This document shows positions 1 to 8,900 of a stretch of 9,615 nucleotides of DNA, piece after piece (position 1 is the first letter of the stretch; the number at the start of each line of letters is the position of its first letter). The translations under genes and the position numbers were made by a program. The notes below the pieces were generated by a model. It saw only the letters and a list, made by a program, of their open reading frames with translations, made no database searches and was not told the origin of the DNA. Source of the stretch: Euryarchaeota archaeon UBA40 (lineage in GTDB: Archaea > Thermoplasmatota > Poseidoniia > Poseidoniales > Thalassarchaeaceae); the NCBI GenBank assembly GCA_002506875.1, contig DAYJ01000127.1, forward strand, positions 1 to 9,615. The letters are read 5' to 3'.

Positions 1-332
1 TGAGCCACAATCTTCTCTCTAAGAAGAGCCGCCCCTCCGCCCTTAATCAGATTAAATTCCGGATCGAATTCATCGGCACCATCGATTACCAAATCTAATC
101 CACCAAGTTCTGTCAGATTGGAAAGGGGTATGCCGTGTTCTATTGCCAAATTCTCAGTATCAATACTGGTAGGAACGCCAATCACCTCAAGACCATCTTC
201 TCGAATAGCACGACCTATTTCGATTACCGTGTGCTTAACGGTCGAACCTGTACCCAAACCAACATGCATACCGGATTCAACAAACTGCACGGCAGCAATA
301 CCTGCCTCCTTCTTCGCCTGCTCGATATCCAT
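1..332 (-). CDS. rpiA: Ribose-5-phosphate isomerase A, N-terminal half (cut by window edge)
   Basis: Interconverts ribose-5-phosphate and ribulose-5-phosphate in the cytosol, supplying pentose phosphate for nucleotide synthesis. Reading the minus strand from the ATG at 332 gives 110 full codons without a stop up to the left edge. Three signature segments of the RpiA family are visible: the phosphate-binding loop VGLGTGST (residues 24-31), IDGADEFD (83-90) and IKGGGAALLREK (96-107). By comparison with E. coli RpiA, the expected active-site residues are Asp84, Asp87, Lys97 and Glu106, and all are present. The family is about 220 residues long, so roughly half is here. The ATG is well supported: an in-frame stop lies at 354-356 and there is no ATG, GTG or TTG between. 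No Shine-Dalgarno is seen in front of it, as expected for a leaderless or short-leader archaeal mRNA. It is divergent from the surface-protein gene. Confidence 0.96.
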   Translation of the reverse strand, partial: MDIEQAKKEAGIAAVQFVESGMHVGLGTGSTVKHTVIEIGRAIREDGLEVIGVPTSIDTENLAIEHGIPLSNLTELGGLDLVIDGADEFDPEFNLIKGGGAALLREKIVA

Positions 333-445
333 GGTTATTCTAATCGTCCGAGGTCATTGTGCATTTCGGAACGTTCGAACTAGATATCCATGCACATACT
401 GGGAAGGAATTACATACGTTCCTTTTTACTTCGCGCACGAGAGAC
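333..445. promoter_or_regulatory. Divergent promoter region between rpiA and the surface-protein gene
   Basis: These 113 bp must hold the start signals of both divergent genes. On the plus strand a purine-rich stretch followed by AATTACATAC (408-417) is a weak match to an archaeal BRE/TATA arrangement. It would put the transcription start only a few bases before the ATG at 446. On the minus strand the TATA-like GGATATCTAG (381-390) could serve rpiA with a leader of about 25 nt. Neither box is close to consensus. Position is the main argument, and the individual boxes are tentative. Confidence 0.4.
358..396. repeat. Inverted repeat with central palindromes, possible operator
   Basis: TGTGCAT (358-364) and ATGCACA (390-396) form a perfect 7-bp inverted repeat with a 25-nt spacer. 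At its middle lie two overlapping 8-bp palindromes, GAACGTTC (369-376) and GTTCGAAC (373-380); the second is centred within half a base of the outer repeat's centre. This symmetry in a divergent intergenic region would suit a dimeric regulator, but no known operator consensus is recognised and chance is possible. Confidence 0.35.
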
Positions 446-3400
446 ATGCGTCCTAAGCTGATTGTCATTGTGATGATGATGGTCTATGCATTCTCTGTCG
501 CCTCATTCGCAATGTCTCCATCGACTGTCGGGCTCACTGATAAATCGATGGAAACCTCGACAGGTGTTCCTACAAAGGTGTCTGTCTCCGCCTATCCGAA
601 TGGGACATCAAATGCACTGACACTAGAGATTCCTGAGAATGAAGCCGTGACTGGCCTAGAACTAAGAATCCAACCCGATGCTTTGCATCGGAATGAGATT
701 GTGACTTGGAGCGGTACATCTGATTGGAACGCAACTGGTACTGATCAGGACCGCATTAACGTCAATCAAAGTGGTCTACAGATGCTTCCAAAGAAGTGGG
801 AATGGGACTTTGAAAATGGGCCGAGTAATGCGCCACAAGGATGGACACTAGGCAACGGTTGGCTCTGGGGATACGATACCAGTATCGGTCAATCTGCAGG
901 TGTACATGGAGGGACCAAGGCCATATACACCTACAATGGGAACTATCCTAACAACATCCCTTCCAGTGGTTATTTCGCAACTTCTCCAGTGATTGATTGT
1001 GGGGGCTGTTCTGGAAACTGGCGATTGAAATACTGGAAGAAACTCGGTATCGAATCCCACTATTACGATGATGCACAAGTTCACGTCAAAAATCAACAAG
1101 GTACTTGGCAAACTGTGTGGGATTGGAATTCTTACTCCGTAAATCCATCTTCATGGACCCAAATGAACCATGACATCTCTCAATATGCAGCAGGAAACTC
1201 AAATCTCCAAATCCGATTCAAACTTGGACGAACCGATGGTTCGGTGACCTATACAGGTTGGAATGTCGATGATATATCCGTTGAACCATCTACAGGGGGC
1301 GGTGGAGCTGATGCTGCAAATTGGACTAGTCCATCCTTTGGCCCAGCAATTACTGGTAGTAATGGCATGACACCTGGAGCCTATGGGCAGATGAGTATCG
1401 ATGCGATGATACCCAACAACGCAATTCTCCGAACCAGTATACTTGATGGGAGATCAAACACACCGATTCCTGGATTCGATAATCTTGAGGATTTACACCT
1501 TGATCTTGGACCGATTGATCCGCATTTGCACCCTGAATTGAGAGTTAAACTCTACTTCGCAACCCCGAATGGTGCTCAGACTCCGATAGTTCACGGTATT
1601 CATCTCAATGGGCGTATCGCGACTACCTTTGAGGTCAATCCTGCTTTGATGGGATGGAATCTAACCGGATCTAACTGGGACGGTGATTCCATCAATGGAG
1701 GGACTGCAACGAGTCCGGTATACACCTCTGCTCGAGCAATATCGCAACTCGCATTGTCAACCTCAGGTAGCGGCGCCACCGCAGAGTACAACATCGATGG
1801 AGGATCTTGGACTCCGATCGCTACAACGAGTACGACCATACTCAGTGAAATGGCTGAAACTGTTCAATTCAGGTTCTCAGGCTCCTCGATGGATCTTGCG
1901 TCCTTCCAAGCAGACCTTATCCCAGGACGTACAGGGGATGAGATGATGATTGATATTGGGACAGATGGAATCTCAGAATGGGATTTCGGACATACTGCTG
2001 TAGGAAGTCTGGGGTGGCAAGACCTCTTCGCGAATGGACAACGCAGTGTGGGTGTTAATCTCGGTGGGCAAGGAGGGCAACTCGATGTCCCAATACTTCT
2101 GCCAGAAGACGGTATTGATTCTCTCTCCTTCGTAGCATCACCAGGAGCACTTCCTCCGCCAGGATTCAATTGGACATTGATTGCAGATGGTACAGAGGTT
2201 GCAAATGGTTCACCTACTCTCAGCACAATCGGCACGAACAGGATAGAACTCACTACTTCTGAAGTCAATGACCTGAATACCGCCATATCTGGCATCACAG
2301 TAACATCTGGACCGATGCATCTCCCACATGTCGAGGTCACACTTAGACTCGAGAGTCCTGCTGGATCATATCGCATCTCTGCTCTGAATGCGCGTAGCAC
2401 ACCCACAATTGACCTGACCTTCGGACCTGGTAGTCCGCTCGTGATGGCAGTTAACGACGTCATACCGTCCTCCCCCCTTACTGGAATGACTCGCCTCGTC
2501 TCTGTACCGTTCGTCTTCGATCTCCCTGCAGCTGTTTCTGTTACTATTGTTGATTTGGAATCAAGTTCCTCATTCACCACGGATGTGATGTCCTTCATGA
2601 ATGTCACAACCACAATTGCACCATCCTACCAATGGATGGAAGTGCATACATCTCACACTGTCGAGGATGGGCTACCCGCGGAGATTCAAATCGACATCGA
2701 TGCAATCCAACATTCAGTGAGTGTGACAATGGACATCACGCAGAATACTCACACAATTACACAACGTGGTGGATTCCCTGATGATCTCCTAATCTTGAAT
2801 CCAGATAATCCCTACGAGCATTGGATTAATGGGAGCAACGTGGACTCTATCTTCCGATTTATGATTAATGCCAGCTGGGATGACGAACCGGATGTACGCA
2901 TTAAGTCAAGGATTGTCCTCGATGATGGGAGAAGAAGCGTTCCAAAAATCCAGATGATTGGCATCGGATCACGAAATGGTATCGAGAACGATGTCATGTT
3001 GCGGACATGGTCAATTCTCAACGACTTAGACGTGGCAGTCCCACTATCCGAATCCTATCTCAAGTCAGATGCGGATATCGCAATCCTCGCTGAACTTGGA
3101 TTCCCCAATACTGACATTTCTCTCGCACCTCGGACAGATGATGTGACCGTACATCTACACCTCAATGATGTAGAGATTGCAAATACCTCACAAATCGATG
3201 AAGGGATTGCTCGTTTCGATATCAAAACACCAATGACAACGGGTGATGTCGAATACGAAATCTCTGTCAGTTCACAACATGGTGCTGAAATTACCTACGC
3301 ACTACCAACAAACCGTACCTTCACTGTGGATTCAATCCAACCTGAAGTTGTTGGAATGAATATCGCACGGATTGATCACTTACAACAAAATCCGGCACAA

Positions 3401-5611
3401 ACTCTACGCTTCGAGATTTTTGATCGACCAATCCTACCATCCAATATTGCCTTGATGTTGTGGAGAGAATGGGAAGATGACATCAATGGAGACGGATATC
3501 CAGATGAGGATGAGTACAAGGAACGGCCCATCCAAATTCCATGGAATCGTACACAATCTAACGGCAATTACACCATCGTACTCGATGACCGTCTTGCTCC
3601 AGATGAGGCTCTTGTCTATGGATATCTCATTGGAGCAGATCCTGCAGGTAACGCACTCACCAACAATGGAGCTCCTGGAACTGAACAGACCCTGTTCGTC
3701 TATCAACTCAAAACAGATGGAGCACCACTTCTGAGCGAGGAGGGGAACTTCGAAACAGAAAACCTCGGTTACCTCCACCCTGGAACCGACTATACTCTGA
3801 GTATGCCTATCTTCGAACCTAACGGTCATGCTGACATCAATACCGCAGAGATTCAACTCGCATCAAACTCACAAACCGACCTAATGCCAATTATATGGAG
3901 CACGGAAAATGGAACCTGCACAAGCGAATCGGCCAATTTCGATTATCTTGATTGCCGTATGATTTCAGAGAACGAAGAACCGCTGACTCCATTCATGATG
4001 AACTCCATCCTTGAAGTCGATTTCCGACTTGGATGGAACATCGCTGTCGAGGATGACCTTCGACGTGAACCAACCTTGGAGGTGATCGATTATGCAGGAC
4101 AATCCGCATGGAGGAGTTATCCTGAACTTCGATGGCGTTTCAGTCCAGATCTTGCGATTGACTCTAGTTCCATCCACCTGAACCCGTATGAGGGCACTTC
4201 CTCGTTGGAAGGAGCATGGATGCGTCCAAACGGACTAATGGGATTGAACGGTACTGTCGTCTTCCCATCCTCTGGCTTATCACCCTCCCAAGGCTTCACA
4301 GTATCCATCATCTTCGATGGTAGCGAAGTCCAAATTGATACGGATGACGAGGGTCGCTGGTCCACTGAACTCAACGCACCGTTGGAATCTGGAGATCACC
4401 CTCTTGTCTTCGAATTGATTGGACTGCCACCCCAGAGTCGAGACATGACTGATCCGCTCGCTACCCTTCTCTGGGTAACCGTAGATGGTGATGATCCTCG
4501 TCCAAATGCGATTGTATCTCCAAGAACAAACTCAGTCATCAGTATCGAAGAACTAGGGAACCTCACAATCGAACTCACGATCGATGAGCAGGGAGAGATA
4601 GACCCGGAAAACATGAACATGAAATGGGCACTAGTAAAGCGAAACGATAACTCTAGAACTGTTGCTCAAGGTACCACGAAGCTAGAGGTGTCCAGCAGTT
4701 CACTCGCGGGTAAATCCATCCCGGCAACCAGTCTAATCGAAGTATCAGGCGATATCCCAAATTCGGCATTCATGGAGGCCTTAGAACTCAGAGTATGGGT
4801 ATCAGGAGCAGATAGGGCAGGCAACCAGTACACTACAACAAGTGCCTTCAACAGCGCACAAAGCCCCTTCGCTATCTGGGAGGTAGAACTTCTTGGCCCT
4901 GAATTCGCCATTATGGAGGACCTTGTATACTCAAAACGATCCGGTGTAATAATCGGTGAATCTCTGACCATATCTGCTGATGTACGCAATATCGGTGAAC
5001 TCGATGGGCAGGTTGGAATCAAATTCATTGCTGAGAACATTGATGGAACACAGATCGAGATTAATCAGGAACCCATTCAAATAGATATTCGTGAAGGAGA
5101 ACGTACGACTGTACCTATCGATTGGAGTCCAAACAAGGATGGTCGCTATGTCATTCTCGTCTATCTCAATGGAGATTTGTCAGCAACAGGAGAGCCCGTT
5201 GATGTGCTCCAACCAGTAGACGAAGGGTTACTTTCGGGAGATGACCTTGGCTTTACTCTAATCATCGGCCTGATGTTCATTCTATTGGCAGTGATCCTTG
5301 TTGGAGTAGTGATTATTGCCGTCCGCAACGGTGGAGATGGAGACGATTGGGACGACTACGAAGAAGAGGCGTGGGACCAAACAGATGAATTCGAAAAAGA
5401 GGAAGCGGTGCAGAAAGATCGGGAGCTTGCAGAAATTGCGAAGGCGCGTGCTGAAACTACACCACGCCCACAGCCGAAGGAGAGACAGCAGGAATCCTCC
5501 GGGGCAGATCCACGACTTGAAGGCATGGATCGCCGGACCTATGACCACTGGTCCCAGCAAGGGTACAGCCACGAACAGATTGTCGAATGGTGGTCTCAAA
5601 ACAACCAATGA
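446..5611 (+). CDS. Giant secreted, membrane-anchored multidomain surface protein
   Basis: Function unknown; 1721 residues, predicted to sit outside the cell with a C-terminal membrane anchor. An N-terminal signal peptide (about 1-22, basic start, hydrophobic core, likely cut after SFA) supports the ATG at 446 over an upstream in-frame GTG at 359, which would bury the signal under 29 extra residues. In order: a beta-rich N-terminal segment (45-115); a MAM/jelly-roll-like domain (about 116-281, opening WEWDFENG and closing WNVDDISVE); several beta-sandwich segments; two Ig-like units ending in ADxAGN (about 959-1070 and 1344-1461); an EF-hand-type loop DINGDGYPDEDE (1012-1023); a CARDB-like domain (about 1493-1587); one transmembrane helix (1601-1626); and a 95-residue cytoplasmic tail, first acidic, then helical, ending in a Trp/Tyr/Gln-rich motif. 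There are only four cysteines, in two close pairs (185/188, 1158/1170), and about 17 N-X-S/T sequons. An adhesion, binding or S-layer-associated role is inference; no protease or other catalytic motif was recognised. Confidence 0.9.
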   Translation: MRPKLIVIVMMMVYAFSVASFAMSPSTVGLTDKSMETSTGVPTKVSVSAYPNGTSNALTLEIPENEAVTGLELRIQPDALHRNEIVTWSGTSDWNATGTDQDRINVNQSGLQMLPKKWEWDFENGPSNAPQGWTLGNGWLWGYDTSIGQSAGVHGGTKAIYTYNGNYPNNIPSSGYFATSPVIDCGGCSGNWRLKYWKKLGIESHYYDDAQVHVKNQQGTWQTVWDWNSYSVNPSSWTQMNHDISQYAAGNSNLQIRFKLGRTDGSVTYTGWNVDDISVEPSTGGGGADAANWTSPSFGPAITGSNGMTPGAYGQMSIDAMIPNNAILRTSILDGRSNTPIPGFDNLEDLHLDLGPIDPHLHPELRVKLYFATPNGAQTPIVHGIHLNGRIATTFEVNPALMGWNLTGSNWDGDSINGGTATSPVYTSARAISQLALSTSGSGATAEYNIDGGSWTPIATTSTTILSEMAETVQFRFSGSSMDLASFQADLIPGRTGDEMMIDIGTDGISEWDFGHTAVGSLGWQDLFANGQRSVGVNLGGQGGQLDVPILLPEDGIDSLSFVASPGALPPPGFNWTLIADGTEVANGSPTLSTIGTNRIELTTSEVNDLNTAISGITVTSGPMHLPHVEVTLRLESPAGSYRISALNARSTPTIDLTFGPGSPLVMAVNDVIPSSPLTGMTRLVSVPFVFDLPAAVSVTIVDLESSSSFTTDVMSFMNVTTTIAPSYQWMEVHTSHTVEDGLPAEIQIDIDAIQHSVSVTMDITQNTHTITQRGGFPDDLLILNPDNPYEHWINGSNVDSIFRFMINASWDDEPDVRIKSRIVLDDGRRSVPKIQMIGIGSRNGIENDVMLRTWSILNDLDVAVPLSESYLKSDADIAILAELGFPNTDISLAPRTDDVTVHLHLNDVEIANTSQIDEGIARFDIKTPMTTGDVEYEISVSSQHGAEITYALPTNRTFTVDSIQPEVVGMNIARIDHLQQNPAQTLRFEIFDRPILPSNIALMLWREWEDDINGDGYPDEDEYKERPIQIPWNRTQSNGNYTIVLDDRLAPDEALVYGYLIGADPAGNALTNNGAPGTEQTLFVYQLKTDGAPLLSEEGNFETENLGYLHPGTDYTLSMPIFEPNGHADINTAEIQLASNSQTDLMPIIWSTENGTCTSESANFDYLDCRMISENEEPLTPFMMNSILEVDFRLGWNIAVEDDLRREPTLEVIDYAGQSAWRSYPELRWRFSPDLAIDSSSIHLNPYEGTSSLEGAWMRPNGLMGLNGTVVFPSSGLSPSQGFTVSIIFDGSEVQIDTDDEGRWSTELNAPLESGDHPLVFELIGLPPQSRDMTDPLATLLWVTVDGDDPRPNAIVSPRTNSVISIEELGNLTIELTIDEQGEIDPENMNMKWALVKRNDNSRTVAQGTTKLEVSSSSLAGKSIPATSLIEVSGDIPNSAFMEALELRVWVSGADRAGNQYTTTSAFNSAQSPFAIWEVELLGPEFAIMEDLVYSKRSGVIIGESLTISADVRNIGELDGQVGIKFIAENIDGTQIEINQEPIQIDIREGERTTVPIDWSPNKDGRYVILVYLNGDLSATGEPVDVLQPVDEGLLSGDDLGFTLIIGLMFILLAVILVGVVIIAVRNGGDGDDWDDYEEEAWDQTDEFEKEEAVQKDRELAEIAKARAETTPRPQPKERQQESSGADPRLEGMDRRTYDHWSQQGYSHEQIVEWWSQNNQ

Positions 5612-5654
5612 ACCAAACCGTTCGATTCATACCATACGGTTGACGCTCGGAGTA
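5612..5654 (+). promoter_or_regulatory. Short spacer with probable rnpB start signals
   Basis: Only 43 bp separate the surface-protein stop codon from the predicted RNase P RNA 5' end. The weak TATA-like segment GATTCATACC (5624-5633) sits about 25-30 bp before the RNA start, where an archaeal promoter element belongs. It lies inside a 6-bp inverted repeat, AACCGT (5616-5621) and ACGGTT (5636-5641), with a 14-nt spacer. No T-rich tract follows, so a terminator is not supported. rnpB could instead be processed from a surface-protein read-through transcript. Confidence 0.3.
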
Positions 5655-5958
5655 TGAGGGAGCAGGAGGGTCGCTGACAGTGTACGACACTGAGGAAAGT
5701 CCCCTCTCCACGACGCAAGTGGCCCGGTTCATTCCGGGGGCCCGGGAGGGCCGGCTCTGCAGCAGAAACGAACCGCAGCGGGTGTGTGCGATGAAGCCGG
5801 AAGGTGGAGATCGCCCGTGGACGGATGGAACGAGCACCCCCACTGGAGCAAGTCCAAACAGCCCCGACGAAGCGCGTCGACGAGGGGCGGGTCGGACGCT
5901 CAGTTGAATGCGACCAGCCATATGGTGAACAGAAAGGGGCTTACTCCCTGCACCCTCA
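5655..5958 (+). ncRNA. rnpB: RNase P RNA (archaeal, type-A-like)
   Basis: Catalytic RNA of ribonuclease P, which removes 5' leaders from pre-tRNAs. Conserved cores are present: GAGGAAAGTCC (5692-5702), GGAGCAAGTCCAAACAG (5845-5861), TTGAATG (5904-5910) and ACAGAAAGGGGCTTA (5929-5943). Helices can be paired by hand. P1 joins TGAGGG-A-GCAGG (5655-5666) to CCTGC-A-CCCTCA (5947-5958) and sets both ends. P2 joins GGTCGC (5669-5674) to GCGACC (5910-5915). P3 is CAGTGT-ACG-ACACTG (5678-5692). P4 joins AAGTCCCCT (5697-5705) to AGGGGCTT (5935-5942), leaving the universal bulged U at 5700. A hairpin GCCCC...GGGGC (5861-5888) is followed by GGGTCGG, whose GGT (5890-5892) may be the equivalent of the bacterial site that binds the tRNA 3' CCA. 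At about 304 nt it has a normal archaeal size. No protein-coding reading of this stretch is credible. Confidence 0.96.
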
Positions 5959-5973
5959 CCCAATCAATCAGTG

Positions 5974-8900
5974 TCAACCATCAACGAGAGAAGCTTCGAT
6001 CCCATCCACCTTCTCTTCAATCACAACACTGACCTCAAATCCGGCCCAGCTGCCTTCATTTCCACCTAATCTATGCAGAAGTGAACGGTAGGTGACTATC
6101 ATGCTAGGAAGGAGCAATGACGATGTCAACAGAGCGAAGATGATGAGGAGCATCATCAGTACGAAAAAGTTCTGAAGACCAGGAATTGATACAAATAATC
6201 CTGCAGCAAGACCAGCGGATGTCGTAGCAGTGGTCTCGAAGATGGTCTGGCCGGTTTTCTCCACCGACTTGGAAATACCTCCTGGTGTTTCACCCTCATC
6301 CTTGATTCGATCGACAATATGGATTGAGTCATCAACTCCGATGCCAAAGACGATTGTACCAATCATGGCAGTGAATACGTTCACATTCACACTGCCTCCA
6401 CGCATCAGCAACGGCTGCCATAGAACCACGACGCCAACCGCAGTCATGGTGAATACCGCAAGACGAGGCGACATGAACAGGAAAGACATGACGACTAGGA
6501 GCACCAGCATAGTAGCAAGCGTCGTCTCACTCTGAGCTTCGTGGATACCTGCGTTAATGTCTAGAGAAACTGGAAGAGAACCAGTTAACAACGTATTTTC
6601 AACCCCGTCCAAATCTACTGCATTACAGTTCAATGCGGACCCTTCTTCACATCCCGTGCCTGTCAATCGTTGGTCGATAATTCTGCGGAGTTCTCCGGCA
6701 TCACCGAGATTGATGTAAGGCTGATTCACGTAGACAAGCGTCTTCGTCTCACCGAATCCACTATCAGCGTTCATTAGCATAGAACGAACCTCAGGAGAAA
6801 GTGTGTCAAAGACCACGTTAACCATCGTCTCGCGGTCTGTCAACAAGAGGAACGGGCACTCTATCCCAGACACCGGATTGTCCCAGCAATCTGAGTGAAG
6901 GAGGCCCCAGAGAGTATCATCGAAGATGACTGTCTCTGTAATTGGATCCTGGACAGTCACTGGAATTGATTTCAAAATTGTAACAAGTGAAATGGAGGTA
7001 GTATTGTCAACAGTATCGATATCTTGTGTTTGAATCCTATCAATGGCATCAAGAATTGGTAGGTCCCTAATCGGAGCGGTGTCATTAACTCGGCCACGAT
7101 CCTCTGCATCGACAATGAACATATTCGTCTGACCTCCATTGAAAACACGGCTGTATTCTGCGAGCGCCTCATAGGATTGGAGACCAGGTGGTACCTCATC
7201 AGAGGATCCAGTGATATCCTTACCAAGCTCATCACTGAGAATCATAGCACCATAAGCACTGAAAAGCAACGTCACAACAAGGATAGCACCTGGTGCTCGG
7301 ACAGGTATCGTGCCAATGAAGGACCATACAGAGTCATTCGCAGCGCTACGGCCCTTCCTATACCGGAGTACATAGGAAAGAGCAGGGACCATGATCATTG
7401 ACAGGAAGAAGGTAATCGCAATGCCGAGTAACAATGTGGTTCCGACGGTACGCATTGGTTTGATTGGAACCAAGGAAGTCCAGGTAAGGACGTTGAAACC
7501 GATGATGGTGGTTAGTGCAGACAGCATAATCGCATTCCCAGTTGTGCAGGCAGCATTCACAGTAGCCTGATGATACAACCCCTCATCCCAAGGATCAATT
7601 GGATCGAGGGGTTTTCCTTCACGCTCTGCTTCAAACATACGTTGTGCGTGCTCATCCAGCATATCGTTCCGATTCTCTTCGATACGATTCACGAGATGAA
7701 GTGCGTAATCCACACCCAGACCAACAAGAATCGGGCCTGCAGAGATAATCATTGGTGTGAGCATGATATCGAGGAAAACTGTAGAACCGAAGGTGATCAT
7801 TAAACTCAGAATGATTGGTAATCCGCAAATTACCACTACTTTTGGACTGCGATGAAGAACAATCATCGCCAATGCTACGAAGGCAACAGAAAGGGGCAAC
7901 ATACGGTCAACAAGTTCATCGTAGACGGCATCTGAAACATCGTGCAGTACAGGTGTTAGACCAGTGACTGTGATTGCATCGCGCGGAAGAATCCCTTGAC
8001 GACTAACATTCATCGAAGAAAGAGCATCCCCATAGGAGGTTCTGCAAAGATCCATCTCGGGCTCAAAGCCACACTTCTCAAGTAAATTATCGGCATGCTC
8101 GATAAAGGCCCGATGATCATAAATCCGATTCCCACTGTTTGGATCCTTGGGGTCAACCCTACCATCAATCTCTGTTCCATTCATATCAAAACGAATACCA
8201 ATGACCACAACAGCCGTATCCCAAATCCCATCACCTTCGTTATCCGTGATTCCGTCACCGTCCTCATCCACAGTAGGGTCGGGGTCCTGCGTATCACGAA
8301 CGAAATTCCTCATGATTGGGGCTGCATTCTCAACGTATCGATCGATTGTGTCTTGATCTGAAGGAATCGAATATCCATCAGAAGGAGTTGTAGATGTGAC
8401 TGGGCATCCTTCAGGATCGATATTTGGAATCTGATACTTCTCCAATGCACAGTTGAATCGCTTGGTAGAACTATTCGCCTCTTTGATAATCTGAGAATGT
8501 GAGAGTATCCAGACAACACCATCCTCAGTTCCACGGTCATCCTTAGCGTAATCCAAACCCCGTTTCAAACCTCCAGCGCCTTGGTTTTCATCATCTCCTT
8601 CAATCCAGCTAATCTGTCTCAATATATCTTGATCTGTAACGTTCTCAGTACCTCGACGATCTGCATCAGCAATGGCATTGTCCGTATGAACGTACAACAA
8701 GACGATGTCAGTGGACCACTGTTCTCTCACCTCAAGAAGGAGATCTGTTGAATTTGCACCATCCGGCAAGTATACTTCTACATCTCCATTGATTTGATGC
8801 TGAAATTCCATTGACTGAAGAAAGAACGGATAGGTCATCAGAAGGAGGCAGACAATCACAAGCGCAGGTGCTCGAAGAATTACAGAATATACCGTACTGA

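Noticed and set aside
359..445. Upstream in-frame GTG start for the surface protein, adding 29 residues
   Set aside because: It would place the clear signal peptide internally, and the added residues lack signal-peptide character. The ATG at 446 gives a standard basic plus hydrophobic start.
118..456. Plus-strand open frames overlapping the left end
   Set aside because: They are antisense to rpiA, whose minus-strand translation carries three family signatures; the plus-strand products match nothing recognisable.
1864..2613. A 249-residue open frame on the minus strand
   Set aside because: It lies wholly inside the surface-protein gene, opposite strand, shows no recognisable domain, and has the composition expected from the complement of the real frame.
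5616..5641. Inverted repeat AACCGT/ACGGTT as a terminator of the surface-protein gene
   Set aside because: The stem is only 6 bp with a 14-nt loop and no T-tract follows. It is kept only as a note in the rnpB promoter spacer.
5457..5963. Open frames on both strands across the RNase P RNA region
   Set aside because: The stretch folds into RNase P RNA with P1-P4 and conserved cores; the translations are Arg/Pro/Ser-rich with no domain, as expected from a GC-rich structured RNA.
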